From the NCBI GenBank assembly GCA_947448625.1, contig CANFOT010000001.1, positions 1 to 64,000 of the forward strand: 64,000 nt of DNA, in the 5' to 3' direction. Below the pieces are notes generated by a model that worked only from the letters and a program-made list of their open reading frames with translations, did no database searches and was not told where the DNA came from. Positions 16,619-25,389 of the stretch are shown here, one piece after another. The DNA comes from Burkholderiaceae bacterium (lineage in GTDB: Bacteria > Pseudomonadota > Gammaproteobacteria > Burkholderiales > Burkholderiaceae). Position 1 is the first letter of the stretch. Each line of letters opens with the position of its first letter. The translations under genes and the position numbers were made by a program.

Positions 16619-17992
16619 ATGTCCCACGCTATTGCTGCCGCAGCAGACCTTAATGCACCACCAGTTACTAAAATTTTGGCTGAATTTGTTACATCACACC
16701 CAAGTCAGGGCTGGACTCCTGAAGTAGATCACGAGGCTCATCGCACTTTCTTAAATTGGCTTGGTTGCGCAATTGGCGCAGCTAATCATGAAAGCGTCGA
16801 ATCCTCACTGGCTGCCGTTCGCGAATTTCAGCCCGCACCGCAGGCCAGTATTTTGGGGCGCAAAGACAAGGTAGATATGGGCGGGGCTGCATTAATTAAT
16901 GGCATTAGCTCCCACACCTTTGACTTTGATGACACCCACCTTAAAACAGTCATTCACCCAGCTGGACCAGTAGCCTCAGCAATCCTGGCTCTTGGAGAGC
17001 ACATGAATGTGAATGGGCGTCAAATCATTGATTCACTTGTTTTGGGTATTGACGTTGCCTGTCGCGTTGGCAATGCAATGTACCCAGATCATTACCACCG
17101 TGGTTGGCACATCACTGGCTCAACCGGAATGCTAGGTTCTGCAGCCGCCTGTTCACGCCTAATGGGTCTAGACCTACAAAAAACAACTATGGCGCTTGGC
17201 ATTGCAGCTTCACAGCCCGTTGGTATGCGCGAGCAGTTTGGCACGATGACCAAACCCTTCCATCCAGGTGGCGCAGCACGTGCGGGGCAGCTCTCCGCCC
17301 TGCTAGCAAAGCATGGCTTTACCTCTAGTCCCAAGGCCTTAGAAGCAGGTCGCGGCTATATGCAAACTGTATCCACCAAGTGCGATTGGTCGGAAATTGA
17401 TCGCGAACTCGGCAAGTCTTTTGAAATCTCCCTCAATACTTATAAGCCTTTCGCATGTGGCATTGTTATCCATCCAGCAATTGATGCCTGCGCACAATTA
17501 CGCGCTAAAGGGGTAAAGGCGGAAGATGTTGAGCGCATTGAATTGCGCGTTCACCCATTGGTATTGGAATTGACCGGCAAGAAAACACCAAAAGATGGTT
17601 TAGAAGGTAAATTTAGCGTTTATCACGGCTGTGCCGTTGGACTAATCTTTGGTCAAGCTGGTGAAGGTGAGTACGCTGACGATATCGTTAACCGCCCGGA
17701 TGTAGTTGCACTACGTGCAAAGGTAAATGCCACTACCGACACCTCCATTAGTGAGGCATCTGTAGATGTCAAAGCCTTCCTTAAGAATGGCGAGGAAGTG
17801 CATATCTTTGTAAAGAATGCGATCGGCTCAGTTGAAAACCCAATGAGCGACATCAATCTTGAGCAAAAGTTTACTAGTTTGGCTGAGCCTGTTATTGGCA
17901 AAGAAAAAACGCGTCAGCTAATCTCAGCGCTCTGGAAACTAGGTCAGGCTTCAGATCTGAAACAAATCCTCAGCCTTTGCACTCCAGACTAA
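16619..17992 (+). CDS. MmgE/PrpD family protein (2-methylcitrate dehydratase-like)
   Basis: A 457-residue cytosolic protein of the MmgE/PrpD superfamily, which includes Fe-S independent 2-methylcitrate dehydratase, aconitate isomerase/decarboxylase and iminodisuccinate epimerase. Hallmarks are RTFLNWLGCAIGAA, the INGISSHTFDFDDTHLKTVIHPAGPV block at about 99-124 with its conserved Asp/His residues, HITGSTGMLGSAAA, and FSVYHGCAVGLIFG. There is no prpB, prpC or acnM gene nearby, so it is unlikely to serve the propionate methylcitrate cycle here. Placed between a Bug receptor and a D-2-hydroxyacid dehydrogenase, it more likely hydrates, dehydrates or isomerises an imported carboxylate. Confidence 0.9.
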   Translation: MSHAIAAAADLNAPPVTKILAEFVTSHPSQGWTPEVDHEAHRTFLNWLGCAIGAANHESVESSLAAVREFQPAPQASILGRKDKVDMGGAALINGISSHTFDFDDTHLKTVIHPAGPVASAILALGEHMNVNGRQIIDSLVLGIDVACRVGNAMYPDHYHRGWHITGSTGMLGSAAACSRLMGLDLQKTTMALGIAASQPVGMREQFGTMTKPFHPGGAARAGQLSALLAKHGFTSSPKALEAGRGYMQTVSTKCDWSEIDRELGKSFEISLNTYKPFACGIVIHPAIDACAQLRAKGVKAEDVERIELRVHPLVLELTGKKTPKDGLEGKFSVYHGCAVGLIFGQAGEGEYADDIVNRPDVVALRAKVNATTDTSISEASVDVKAFLKNGEEVHIFVKNAIGSVENPMSDINLEQKFTSLAEPVIGKEKTRQLISALWKLGQASDLKQILSLCTPD

Positions 17993-18013
17993 GCATTTTA
18001 AAAAATTACATTC

Positions 18014-18991
18014 ATGAGCTCACTACCAAATGTTGTCATTCTCGGGGACTACGAGCGCGCTCTTCGGCGCTTCTCCCGCTGGGATCAGCTTGATCAAAAA
18101 GCTCATCTCACCATACATCACGAACCCCTGTATGACGAGGCTTTGTATGAAGCCGTAAAGAATGCAGATGCGATTGCAGTTGTCCGAGATCGCTCGCCAT
18201 TTAATGAAGCTATGATTGCGCGCCTGCCCAATCTGAAATTCTTTATGTTCACTGGCGAACGCAATGGGACCTTGGAAGCATCTGCCCTTACTTCTCGCAA
18301 CATTCCAATTGCGTGTACTCCTGGCGGTCCATCAAAAGAAACTACAGCGGAATTAACTTGGGCCTTAATACTAGGAGCATCCAAGCGCTTGGTTGAAGAA
18401 AATAAACTAATCTCCTCTGGAGGTTGGCGAGATGAGCTTTCAGTTCTACCACTACTTGCTGGGGAGCGCCTCGGCATTATGGGGCTTGGCTCGATTGGCA
18501 GTCGCGTAGCCAAAGTCGGTGCAGCGCTTGGTATGGAGGTAGTAGCCTGGAGCCCAAGAATGACTCCAGAGCGCGCTGCAGTAGAAGGGGCTAAATCAGT
18601 AAGTCTGGATGAGTTGCTTAAAACCTCAAAGGTTGTCTCAATGCATCTGGTAGCGGGCCCTGGAACAAAAGGACTGATCAGCGCAGAGCAACTCGCATCC
18701 ATGCGACCTGATTCTATTTTGGTAAACACCTCCAGAGCAGCACTCATCAATACGCCAGATCTTCTCAAGGCTCTTGCATCCGGCAGGCCAGGACAAGCAG
18801 CAATAGATGTCTTTGATGTCGAACCCCTCCCCGTGGATAGCCCGTTACGTAACACCCCAAACCTATTGGTCACTCCTCACCTAGGTTTTGTGGCAGAGCC
18901 GATTTTTGAAACCTTCGCCAATAAAATTACCGAAACCCTGGAGGCTTGGTTATCCGGTAACCCAGTTCCACACCCATTCACTCCTAAGTAA
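18014..18991 (+). CDS. D-2-hydroxyacid dehydrogenase family protein
   Basis: A 325-residue NAD(P)-dependent dehydrogenase. The Rossmann loop GIMGLGSIGSRVA starts near residue 155. Catalytic residues follow family order: Arg in NTSRAALI (about 240), Glu in DVEPLP (about 271) and His in TPHLGFV (about 289). The preceding VVAWSPRM strand end lacks an acidic residue, so cofactor preference is not obvious. It is 21 bases after the MmgE/PrpD gene and probably reduces a 2-keto acid or oxidises a D-2-hydroxy acid in the same pathway. The stretch CTPGGPSKETTAELTW matches a subgroup often annotated as D-2-hydroxyacid dehydrogenase. Confidence 0.9.
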   Translation: MSSLPNVVILGDYERALRRFSRWDQLDQKAHLTIHHEPLYDEALYEAVKNADAIAVVRDRSPFNEAMIARLPNLKFFMFTGERNGTLEASALTSRNIPIACTPGGPSKETTAELTWALILGASKRLVEENKLISSGGWRDELSVLPLLAGERLGIMGLGSIGSRVAKVGAALGMEVVAWSPRMTPERAAVEGAKSVSLDELLKTSKVVSMHLVAGPGTKGLISAEQLASMRPDSILVNTSRAALINTPDLLKALASGRPGQAAIDVFDVEPLPVDSPLRNTPNLLVTPHLGFVAEPIFETFANKITETLEAWLSGNPVPHPFTPK

Positions 18992-19015
18992 TCTATCGCC
19001 GACATCAGCTCATTC

Positions 19016-19555
19016 TTGAAAAACATTACCCCCCTTCAACTCTTTATCTGCTTCAGCAAAATTGGTTTATCTGGTTTTGGAGGGGTCTTACCCTGGGCTC
19101 GGCGAGGTCTAGTTGAGAAATCCAAAATACTGAGCTCCGAAGAGTTCAGCGCAATTTTAGGCGTATGCCAAATCATGCCTGGGCCAAATGTGATCAACAT
19201 GTCAGTGTGTGTAGGGTCGAGATTTTGCGGGGCACGCGGCGCGCTAGCTGCCGCCACTGGACTCATCCTAGGGCCAATTTGCATCGTCATTCTACTGGCC
19301 GTTCTATACGATCACTTTAGTTATATGGAGCCAGTAAAAGGTGCGCTAAAAGGGGTTGCAGCCGTAGGGGTTGGACTTATTGCAAGCACCGGATTCAAAA
19401 TGCTGAAAGATGAGTTTCGCTATCCTCCGATGCTGATAGTCATTGCACTCATCATCCTTGCTGGGACATATTTTGATTTAGCACTGGGCTGGGTAGTTTT
19501 AATTGTTGCTCCTATCGCACTCTACTTCGCCAGAAAAAAAGTAAGGAAACTATGA
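19016..19555 (+). CDS. Chromate transporter family protein, first half
   Basis: A 179-residue membrane protein of the CHR family, short-chain type. It begins with the hallmark FICFSKIGLSGFGGVLPW and contains CQIMPGPNVINMSV and GARGALAAATGLILGP, followed by four or five hydrophobic segments. The start is a TTG at 19016 with no clear ribosome site, but it places the conserved FGG motif at the usual distance. Its stop overlaps the start of the next gene by four bases. Such paired short genes act together as a heterodimer equivalent to full-length ChrA. In this operon the pair may export an organic or inorganic anion rather than chromate. Confidence 0.87.
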   Translation: MKNITPLQLFICFSKIGLSGFGGVLPWARRGLVEKSKILSSEEFSAILGVCQIMPGPNVINMSVCVGSRFCGARGALAAATGLILGPICIVILLAVLYDHFSYMEPVKGALKGVAAVGVGLIASTGFKMLKDEFRYPPMLIVIALIILAGTYFDLALGWVVLIVAPIALYFARKKVRKL

Positions 19556-20073
19556 CCTTACTATTGAGTTTATTTATCAAGCTATCTCTATTTTCTGTAG
19601 TGGCTTTTGGCGGAATTATTGCAGTCCTCCCCTCTCTATTTGACCTCGTAGTCAATCAAGAGCATTGGATTGGTGCTCAAACTTTTGTCGATTATTTTGC
19701 TATTGCACAGGCAGCGCCTGGGCCTAATTTCATGGCAATTACACTAATCGGGTGGAATATTTATGGGCTTGTGGGGGCCGTAGTGGCGTCGATCGCCGTT
19801 TGTTGGCCTTCATCCATCATGGTTTTTTATCTTGAGCGCTACATCACCGGCATTGAAGATCCCGAAAAGAAGCAAACCATTCAATATGCTGCCGCAGCGC
19901 TGGCAATCGGCTTAGTACTCACATCATCATGGAAGCTGACCATGAGCTTCAATAGCCATTGGACAGCAATGCTTTTAACGCTTGCAGTGATTGCGGCTAC
20001 TCAATTATCTAAAGTTCACCCGCTCTACCTCATCGCGATTGGGGCAATGATTGGCGGAGCTGGGCTTCTTTAG
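19552..20073 (+). CDS. Chromate transporter family protein, second half
   Basis: A 173-residue integral membrane protein, the partner of the preceding gene (ATGA overlap). Family motifs are [20 protein letters not shown] and [19 protein letters not shown], equivalent to the second repeat of ChrA. About five to six transmembrane segments are predictable. Its stop overlaps that of the convergent tctA by four bases, so no terminator separates them. Chromate efflux is the known family activity, but short paired members are widespread and mostly untested. Confidence 0.87.
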   Translation: MTLLLSLFIKLSLFSVVAFGGIIAVLPSLFDLVVNQEHWIGAQTFVDYFAIAQAAPGPNFMAITLIGWNIYGLVGAVVASIAVCWPSSIMVFYLERYITGIEDPEKKQTIQYAAAALAIGLVLTSSWKLTMSFNSHWTAMLLTLAVIAATQLSKVHPLYLIAIGAMIGGAGLL

Positions 20074-21569
20074 GCTACTGCTTTGCGAGCCCTTATGATG
20101 CGGAGTGCATTAGGGATCACCAACAAAGCTATTGCTACTGCCATCAACGTTCCAGAAATAGGTCGAACAAAGAAGGTAGCCCAGTTACCCTGACTAATCG
20201 TAAGGGCTTGGCGCATCGATTGTTCAGCCATTGGACCTAAGATCAGGCCAATAATCATTGGGGCGGCAGGAAAGTCAAAGCGACGCATCCCAAATCCAAG
20301 CAGCCCGAAGAAAAATAATAGACCTACGTCAAAGACTGAGTTAGATGATCCGTACACACCAGCAACGGAAATTACTACGATCCCAGCGTAAAGCCATTGT
20401 GGTGGAATCTTCAACAGTTTGACCCACAGACCCACCAAAGGCAAATTCAACACTAATAGAATCACATTGCCAATGTAAAGACTGGCAATTAAAGTCCACA
20501 CCAAACCACTTTGCTGAGCAAATAAGGTTGGACCAACCTGAATGCCGTAAGACTCAAAAGCGGACAGAATAATTGCTGCCGTAGCAGAGGTCGGTATTCC
20601 CAAGGTTAGTAAGGGCATGAGAACTCCCGCGGCTGCGGCATTGTTTGCAGCCTCTGGTCCAGCAACACCTTCAATCGCGCCATGACCAAATTCTTCTGGC
20701 TTCTTGGAGAGTTTCTTTTCAGCGAAATAAGAAAGCAAAGTTGGTAACTCGGCACCGCCAGCAGGCATAGCGCCAATTGGAAAGCCCAATAAGCTACCTC
20801 TGATCCAAGCTTTCCATGATCTTGAAAAATCTTCTCTAGACAGCCATAAGCTTCCTGAAACAGCTAAGACCTCGATTTTTTTATTTTCTTTTCCCTGCCA
20901 AGCTAGATATAAAGCCTCGCCAATCGCGAATAAACCCACCGCAACAATCGTGACCTCAATGCCATCCAAAAACTCAGGCTGGCCAAAAGTGAAGCGCGGC
21001 TGCCCTGTTTGCAAATCAATCCCAATCAGACCAAATAGAAGGCCTGCAACTAAACTAATCAGACCACGCAGGGCTGAGCTACCCAGCACAGCCGAAACAG
21101 TTACCAAGGCAAGCGTCATCAAACTAAAGTATTCGGCCGGGCCAAAAGCCAGCGCTGCATCGACTACCCAAGGGGCAAAAAAAGTTAATGCAATGGTACC
21201 AATCGTTCCTGCTACAAAGCTTCCTATGGCAGCGGTAGCAAGCGCTGGACCCGCCCTCCCGCGACGCGCCATCTTATTGCCTTCAAGCGAAGTCACAATC
21301 GTTGCAGACTCACCGGGGGTATTCAGGAGAATCGAAGTGGTTGACCCTCCGTACATAGCGCCGTAATAGATCCCTGCAAATAGAACAAAAATTGCGGTAG
21401 CCGGAACCTTAAACGTTAGGGGCAACAATAAGGCGATTGTTAGTGCTGGGCCAATACCGGGCAGTACACCCACCAGAGTGCCCACTAAGCAGCCAAGAAA
21501 TCCATATAGCAATGTCATGGGCTGCAAAGCAACTGCAAATCCCTGCATCAGAGAGTCAAATGAACTCAT
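20070..21569 (-). CDS. tctA: Tripartite tricarboxylate transporter, large permease TctA
   Basis: A 499-residue integral membrane protein with about 11-12 transmembrane helices. It is the main translocation subunit of a sodium-coupled tricarboxylate transporter. Signature regions are [24 protein letters not shown] near the N-terminus, [41 protein letters not shown], and the C-terminal [23 protein letters not shown]. It is 12 bases downstream of tctB. This is the only TctA in the window, so it is a candidate shared permease for the solo Bug receptors; that idea is inference. Confidence 0.94.
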   Translation of the reverse strand: MSSFDSLMQGFAVALQPMTLLYGFLGCLVGTLVGVLPGIGPALTIALLLPLTFKVPATAIFVLFAGIYYGAMYGGSTTSILLNTPGESATIVTSLEGNKMARRGRAGPALATAAIGSFVAGTIGTIALTFFAPWVVDAALAFGPAEYFSLMTLALVTVSAVLGSSALRGLISLVAGLLFGLIGIDLQTGQPRFTFGQPEFLDGIEVTIVAVGLFAIGEALYLAWQGKENKKIEVLAVSGSLWLSREDFSRSWKAWIRGSLLGFPIGAMPAGGAELPTLLSYFAEKKLSKKPEEFGHGAIEGVAGPEAANNAAAAGVLMPLLTLGIPTSATAAIILSAFESYGIQVGPTLFAQQSGLVWTLIASLYIGNVILLVLNLPLVGLWVKLLKIPPQWLYAGIVVISVAGVYGSSNSVFDVGLLFFFGLLGFGMRRFDFPAAPMIIGLILGPMAEQSMRQALTISQGNWATFFVRPISGTLMAVAIALLVIPNALRIIRARKAVA

Positions 21570-21581
21570 AGCGATCTATAC

Positions 21582-22046
21582 CTAAAAACTAAAATTAACG
21601 AGTGGGCCCAAATCAACGCCAAGCATTGCAGAGAACAAAGTCCAAAATGCACCAGCAATAGCCAAGACCATGAGGATTGTTTTGAGATTGAACTTTGCAT
21701 CAAAGGCCATTGAGACCCCAAGACCACAGAGCGTAGCGGGTATTAGAAAGCCAATCAATTTGGCTAGCAAAATAAAAGCAAAACCTCCGCCCAGTAAATA
21801 CAACACCCTTCTTGAACCACCAGGCAATGGACGCTCTTCTTCCTGATGCACACAATCAGGGGCCTTGCTACTAATCGTCGATAGCAAGTAGAAGACTCCT
21901 AACAAGGAGAGCAGGCCAACCAGTATGGAGGGTGCCAATACCGGCCCAACTTCTGAATACATGGTTGACTCAGGGATACTAATGACCTGCCAAATAGCCA
22001 CCCCACAAAATACCAATAAAAAACTGGCAACTAAACGGGTGCTCAT
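21582..22046 (-). CDS. tctB: Tripartite tricarboxylate transporter, small permease TctB
   Basis: A 154-residue membrane protein with four predicted transmembrane helices (about residues 5-25, 37-60, 81-106 and 120-140), the layout of the TctB small subunit. It is poorly conserved in sequence, as TctB usually is. The call rests on size, topology and its position between tctC (four-base overlap) and tctA (12-base gap). The KTILMVLAIAGAFWTLFSAMLGVDLG C-terminal helix resembles TctB_C. Confidence 0.88.
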   Translation of the reverse strand: MSTRLVASFLLVFCGVAIWQVISIPESTMYSEVGPVLAPSILVGLLSLLGVFYLLSTISSKAPDCVHQEEERPLPGGSRRVLYLLGGGFAFILLAKLIGFLIPATLCGLGVSMAFDAKFNLKTILMVLAIAGAFWTLFSAMLGVDLGPLVNFSF

Positions 22047-23023
22047 GCAAGTCCCAGCTCTTTTAAAACTGCTTCAGTTTCAGTAATGTACTTTTTGAGC
22101 TGAATATCAAAAGTGGCGCCAGAAACAAATGCATCCGTCCACTTTCGCTTATCTAAAGTTTCAAGCCAGCCTTTTGTGCCATGAATTTTGCTTGCTAACT
22201 CCACCAGGGCTGCCTTCTGTGCAGTATTAATCCCAGGAGGCCCAAAAACCCCGCGCCAATTAGCGGCGGTCACATTAACGCCAAGCTCTTTTAAGGTTGG
22301 CACATCTACGCCTGGGATGCGTTTAGTTCCTGATACCGCAATTGCACGCATCTTCCCCGCTTTGATCTGCTCAGCAAACTCAGAATAACCAGAGATCCCC
22401 GCAACTACTTGACCACCCAAGATCGCTGCATTTGCTGGGCCACCGCCAGCAAAGGCCACGTAGGCCGCATCCCTTGGATTCTTACCGAGCGCTTTAATAA
22501 TCAAACCCAGGAGTTGATGATCAGTTCCACCAGCACTACCACCCGCCACTGAAACTGCTTTTGGATTGGCCCTGATTGCCTCTTCAAACTCTTTCCAGGT
22601 TTTAATTTTTCCATCGACTGGAACTACAATAATTCCAGCTTCCTCAGTTAAGCACGCAATCGGAGTGACATCAGCCATTGTGATGGGGCTCTTGTTGGTA
22701 ATCGCAGCGCCAACCATTACAGAGCCACCAACCATCAGCGCATTGGCCTGCCCTTTACGTTGATTAACAAAGCGAGGTAAGCCCACCATTCCACCGGCAC
22801 CGCCAACATTCTCGAACTGGAAGGAGCCTACAAGGCCCGCATCTTTAGCCGCCATTTCAAGCGCCCTGCCAGTACTATCCCAACCGCCACCAGGAGCTGC
22901 CGGAATGAACATATTAATAGACTCAAACAGTGGCTTGCTTTGTGCAAACGCAAAAGATGGAACGCTATTGACTAGTGCAAAAGCAGAGCCATAAGTTAAA
23001 AATTCTCTACGAGATGTCTTCAT
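22043..23023 (-). CDS. tctC: Tripartite tricarboxylate transporter receptor TctC with Tat-type signal
   Basis: About 326 residues from the ATG at 23023. A longer reading from 23170 would overlap crcB and hide the signal peptide. The N-terminus MKTSRREFLTYGSAFALVNS has a twin-arginine motif (SRREFL) followed by a weak hydrophobic core and FAFAQ, so this receptor is probably exported folded by Tat, unlike the Sec-type leaders of the other Bug proteins here. Later motifs are FIPAAPGGGWDSTGRALE, ENVGGAGGMVG, AFAGGGPANAAILGG and VSGTKR. The PGGGWDxTGR opening is typical of true TctC receptors encoded with their permease. The start overlap with tctB confirms the operon. Confidence 0.92.
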   Translation of the reverse strand: MKTSRREFLTYGSAFALVNSVPSFAFAQSKPLFESINMFIPAAPGGGWDSTGRALEMAAKDAGLVGSFQFENVGGAGGMVGLPRFVNQRKGQANALMVGGSVMVGAAITNKSPITMADVTPIACLTEEAGIIVVPVDGKIKTWKEFEEAIRANPKAVSVAGGSAGGTDHQLLGLIIKALGKNPRDAAYVAFAGGGPANAAILGGQVVAGISGYSEFAEQIKAGKMRAIAVSGTKRIPGVDVPTLKELGVNVTAANWRGVFGPPGINTAQKAALVELASKIHGTKGWLETLDKRKWTDAFVSGATFDIQLKKYITETEAVLKELGLA

Positions 23024-23082
23024 TTCATGTCTTTCGATAGGCCGATTGATACTGCAAATGTTAAACAAAACTATACCTAAAT

Positions 23083-23460
23083 CTAGCGCAGGGACTGGAA
23101 AGTCCAGATCCCCAAAAGTGTTAGCGCCAAAGAGCCTACGACATGAAGAAGCGCCGTACCTAGCGCCCATGCCAACTCACCGCGCTCAATGAAGGCCACC
23201 ACCTCGGCAGAAAAGCTAGAAAATGTTGTGAGGCCGCCCAGGAAACCAGTAATCACAAACAGCCTCCATTCCGGCGACAGGCTGGGATTATTACCAAAAA
23301 AGGCTACGGCGATACCGATCATGTACCCACCCACCATATTTGAAATAAAGGTTCCCAGCGGTAGCGTTGAAGTAACACTTACCGTCGCAAGATTAAAGCC
23401 CGCTCTCAGCAATGCACCGAGACCAGCCCCGCAGAAAATCGCCAGGATAGATGGCCACAT
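23083..23460 (-). CDS. crcB: Fluoride channel CrcB/Fluc
   Basis: A 125-residue membrane protein with four transmembrane helices that forms a dual-topology dimeric fluoride-specific channel relieving intracellular fluoride toxicity. Diagnostic motifs are GAGLGALLRAG near the N-terminus, PLGTFISNMVGGYMIG with the pore Asn, and TGFLGGLTTFSSFSAEV, whose Phe residues line the fluoride path and whose TTFS segment binds the central sodium. It starts eight bases after the DODA-type dioxygenase stop. No fluoride riboswitch is visible in that tiny gap or in the leader upstream of the operon. Confidence 0.95.
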   Translation of the reverse strand: MWPSILAIFCGAGLGALLRAGFNLATVSVTSTLPLGTFISNMVGGYMIGIAVAFFGNNPSLSPEWRLFVITGFLGGLTTFSSFSAEVVAFIERGELAWALGTALLHVVGSLALTLLGIWTFQSLR

Positions 23461-23468
23461 ATTAATAT

Positions 23469-24248
23469 TTACTGAATTGAAAAAGTTAACATGCTGATCG
23501 AACCCATTTCCAATCCATCTACTAGTACTTTAGATTCTTCCCCGCCCTCTTGCTGAGCAAGAATGTATAGGGCGGGCCAATAGTGCTCAGGGGTCGGAAT
23601 AGATAAGTGCGCAGCATCTCCAAAGCGCTCCCAAGCGATCAAAGTTTCATGATGATTTGCCATCATCTCCGATTTAAAAAAATCATTGAATTCTTTAGCC
23701 CATGGATAGGGATCTGCACCCTCTTCCCAGTGAATTGTTCGTAAATTGTGAACAACATTACCGCTGGCAAGAATCAAAATATTTTCATCTCGCAAAGGTC
23801 GTAATTTTTTAGCCAACTCATAATGCTCACTTGCAGAAAGAGAGCCATCCAAACTGAGCTGCACCACAGGAATATCAGCATCGGGATAAAGATATTTAAG
23901 CACAGACCATGCACCATGATCGATGCCCCACTCATTCTCCTCGAGCACGACAGGGACATCCAATAATTCTTTTACGCGATCGGCGAGCGCAGGACTGCCA
24001 GGCGCTGGATATTGAATCTCAAATAAGGCTTGTGGAAATCCACCAAAGTCATGAATCGTTTTGGGTTTGGGCATCGCGGTAATCCATACCCCTCGAGTTA
24101 CCCAGTGAGCCGAGATGACTAAGATGGCATCAGGGCGCTTGAGTGATTTGCCGAGATTGGCCCAAGCGGCTGTATAGCGATTGGGCTCGATGGCGTACAT
24201 CGGACTGCCATGGCCAGCGAATACTGCAGGTTGGCGATGGCTAGTCAT
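23469..24248 (-). CDS. Class III extradiol ring-cleavage dioxygenase, DODA type
   Basis: A 259-residue cytosolic protein of the YgiD/4,5-DOPA dioxygenase family. Candidate metal ligands are His13 in VFAGHGSPMYA, the His in ISAHWVTRG (about residue 48) and a later His in ASGNVVHNLRTIHW. EWGIDHGAWSVLKYLYPDADIPVVQLSLD is a well-conserved block. The family opens catechol rings (DOPA to betalamic-type products in the E. coli enzyme), using zinc or iron. The true substrate here is unknown. It is followed closely by crcB and preceded by a 45-codon membrane gene, forming a small mixed operon. Confidence 0.9.
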   Translation of the reverse strand: MTSHRQPAVFAGHGSPMYAIEPNRYTAAWANLGKSLKRPDAILVISAHWVTRGVWITAMPKPKTIHDFGGFPQALFEIQYPAPGSPALADRVKELLDVPVVLEENEWGIDHGAWSVLKYLYPDADIPVVQLSLDGSLSASEHYELAKKLRPLRDENILILASGNVVHNLRTIHWEEGADPYPWAKEFNDFFKSEMMANHHETLIAWERFGDAAHLSIPTPEHYWPALYILAQQEGGEESKVLVDGLEMGSISMLTFSIQ

Positions 24249-24257
24249 TAATATGGG

Positions 24258-24395
24258 TTAACCGAATACGTAACCAGTGTGCGCTGCAACCAATGCAAAC
24301 AAAATAGCCAGGCTAGTAGCGGCTGCCAACATCACGATCAAAGTAATGATCTTCTTGTTGATTTCGTCTTTCGACTCTTTATGCCATTCGTTCAT
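24258..24395 (-). CDS. Small single-pass membrane protein (45 residues)
   Basis: An open frame of 46 codons from the ATG at 24395 to the TAA at 24258-24260. The product begins with a charged segment (MNEWHKESKDEINKK), continues with a hydrophobic helix of about 24 residues (IITLIVMLAAATSLAILFALVAAH) and ends TGYVFG. The leader carries GGGAT about eight bases upstream. The amphipathic start plus single helix is a coherent small inner-membrane protein, probably N-in. It is nine bases from the DODA-type gene on the same strand. I do not recognise a family and assign no function. Confidence 0.65.
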   Translation of the reverse strand: MNEWHKESKDEINKKIITLIVMLAAATSLAILFALVAAHTGYVFG

Positions 24396-24439
24396 GCTAA
24401 ATCCCTATTAAACACATTTATTAGTACTGTAATTATCCA

Positions 24440-24607
24440 CTATCGGCCGCGGCCAGCCTTGCGCATCATCGCTTTTCCACCACCAAAGCCAGCCTGAGGC
24501 CTTCCTCCGGGGCCTGATGGGCCTTTTGGGGCTGGGGGGCGGGCTACAGGCTTAGCCGCTAAAGGCTTAGCCGGGGTTTTTGATTCAGGTTTTTTATCGT
24601 CAGTCAC
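24440..24607 (-). CDS. Small Pro/Lys/Gly-rich hypothetical protein (55 residues)
   Basis: An open frame of 56 codons starting at a GTG (24607-24605) with AGGAG seven bases upstream, ending at a TAG (24440-24442). The product is low complexity and strongly basic: an N-terminal half with a repeated AKP pattern (KTPAKPLAAKPVARPPAPKG) and a Gly-rich, Arg-rich tail (GFGGGKAMMRKAGRGR). Such tails resemble nucleic-acid-binding extensions, but no family is recognised. The start lies only 29 bases from the divergent M50 protease start, so its promoter would overlap that gene. Evidence is the ribosome site and coherent composition only. Confidence 0.5.
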   Translation of the reverse strand: MTDDKKPESKTPAKPLAAKPVARPPAPKGPSGPGGRPQAGFGGGKAMMRKAGRGR

Positions 24608-24636
24608 TTTTTCACTCCTATGGATATCATATTGCC

Positions 24637-25299
24637 ATGATTACTGACTATTCTATCCAAGCTGTCGCAATTAATGCGATTCCCTTGATTTTTGCCATCA
24701 CCATCCACGAAGCTGCCCATGGCTATGCAGCGCGTCAATTTGGTGACAATACGGCCTATATGCTGGGCCGAGTAAGCCTAAACCCTATTAAGCATATAGA
24801 TCCAGTAGGCACCATCCTCATCCCCTTGCTGTTAATTTTGACGGGCTCTCCTTTTTTGGTCGGCTATGCCAAACCCGTACCCGTCAACTTTGGACGCCTA
24901 CGCAACCCCCGCACAGACTCTATTTGGGTTGCGCTGGCCGGCCCTGGATCTAATTTTATTCAAGCCTTAATTTGGTTGAGTTTGCTGATTGGGCTTGTTG
25001 GGCTTGGCATAGATGAAAAGTTTTTAATCTCCATGTCCCAAGCTGGGATTACCTGGAATCTAGGATTACTGGTTTTCAATCTATTTCCGCTTCCACCACT
25101 AGATGGTGGCCGAATCCTGGCTGGACTCTTGCCAGTACGCCAATCAATCGCTCTAGGAAGGTTAGAGCCCTGGGGCTTTTTTATTGTCCTAGGCCTAGTA
25201 TTTACCGGCATTATTGGCAGCCTTTGGATGAGCCCTCTAATGGCCTTTTTTGAGTGGCTAATTCTGCTGCTCACCAGCCCCTTAAGGATGATTTTCTAA
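24637..25299 (+). CDS. Site-2 protease family membrane metalloprotease (M50)
   Basis: About 220 residues from the ATG at 24637; an earlier in-frame start at 24580 would overlap the divergent small gene. The active site lies in membrane helix 1: HEAAH in ITIHEAAHGYAARQFGD (His ligands and catalytic Glu). The distal Asp ligand lies in NLFPLPPLDGGRIL. Four to six transmembrane segments are predictable, giving the minimal core of the YwhC/SpoIVFB-like subgroup without PDZ or CBS domains. Such proteases cut membrane-embedded substrates. The partner is unknown. Confidence 0.92.
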   Translation: MITDYSIQAVAINAIPLIFAITIHEAAHGYAARQFGDNTAYMLGRVSLNPIKHIDPVGTILIPLLLILTGSPFLVGYAKPVPVNFGRLRNPRTDSIWVALAGPGSNFIQALIWLSLLIGLVGLGIDEKFLISMSQAGITWNLGLLVFNLFPLPPLDGGRILAGLLPVRQSIALGRLEPWGFFIVLGLVFTGIIGSLWMSPLMAFFEWLILLLTSPLRMIF

Positions 25300-25389
25300 T
25301 TCATTTCAATCAGCAAAAATCATTATTCGAGAGTATGCTGATTCCACATGGCACTCGCTTTTTAATTCACTATTACTTCGGAGTCTTCA

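Noticed and set aside
18118-18873. 251-codon open frame antisense to the D-2-hydroxyacid dehydrogenase
   Set aside because: It is fully contained within a well-supported enzyme gene; its composition looks like mirrored codon bias.
22043-23170. 375-residue version of TctC
   Set aside because: The extension overlaps crcB and hides the twin-arginine leader; 23023 is the better start.
23461-24257. Fluoride riboswitch for crcB
   Set aside because: Only eight bases separate crcB from the gene before it, and no riboswitch-like structure was recognised upstream of the small operon.
25308-25343. 8-base inverted repeat AATCAGCA/TGCTGATT upstream of cytochrome c'
   Set aside because: The 20-base spacer and lack of a second instance make it too weak to call an operator.
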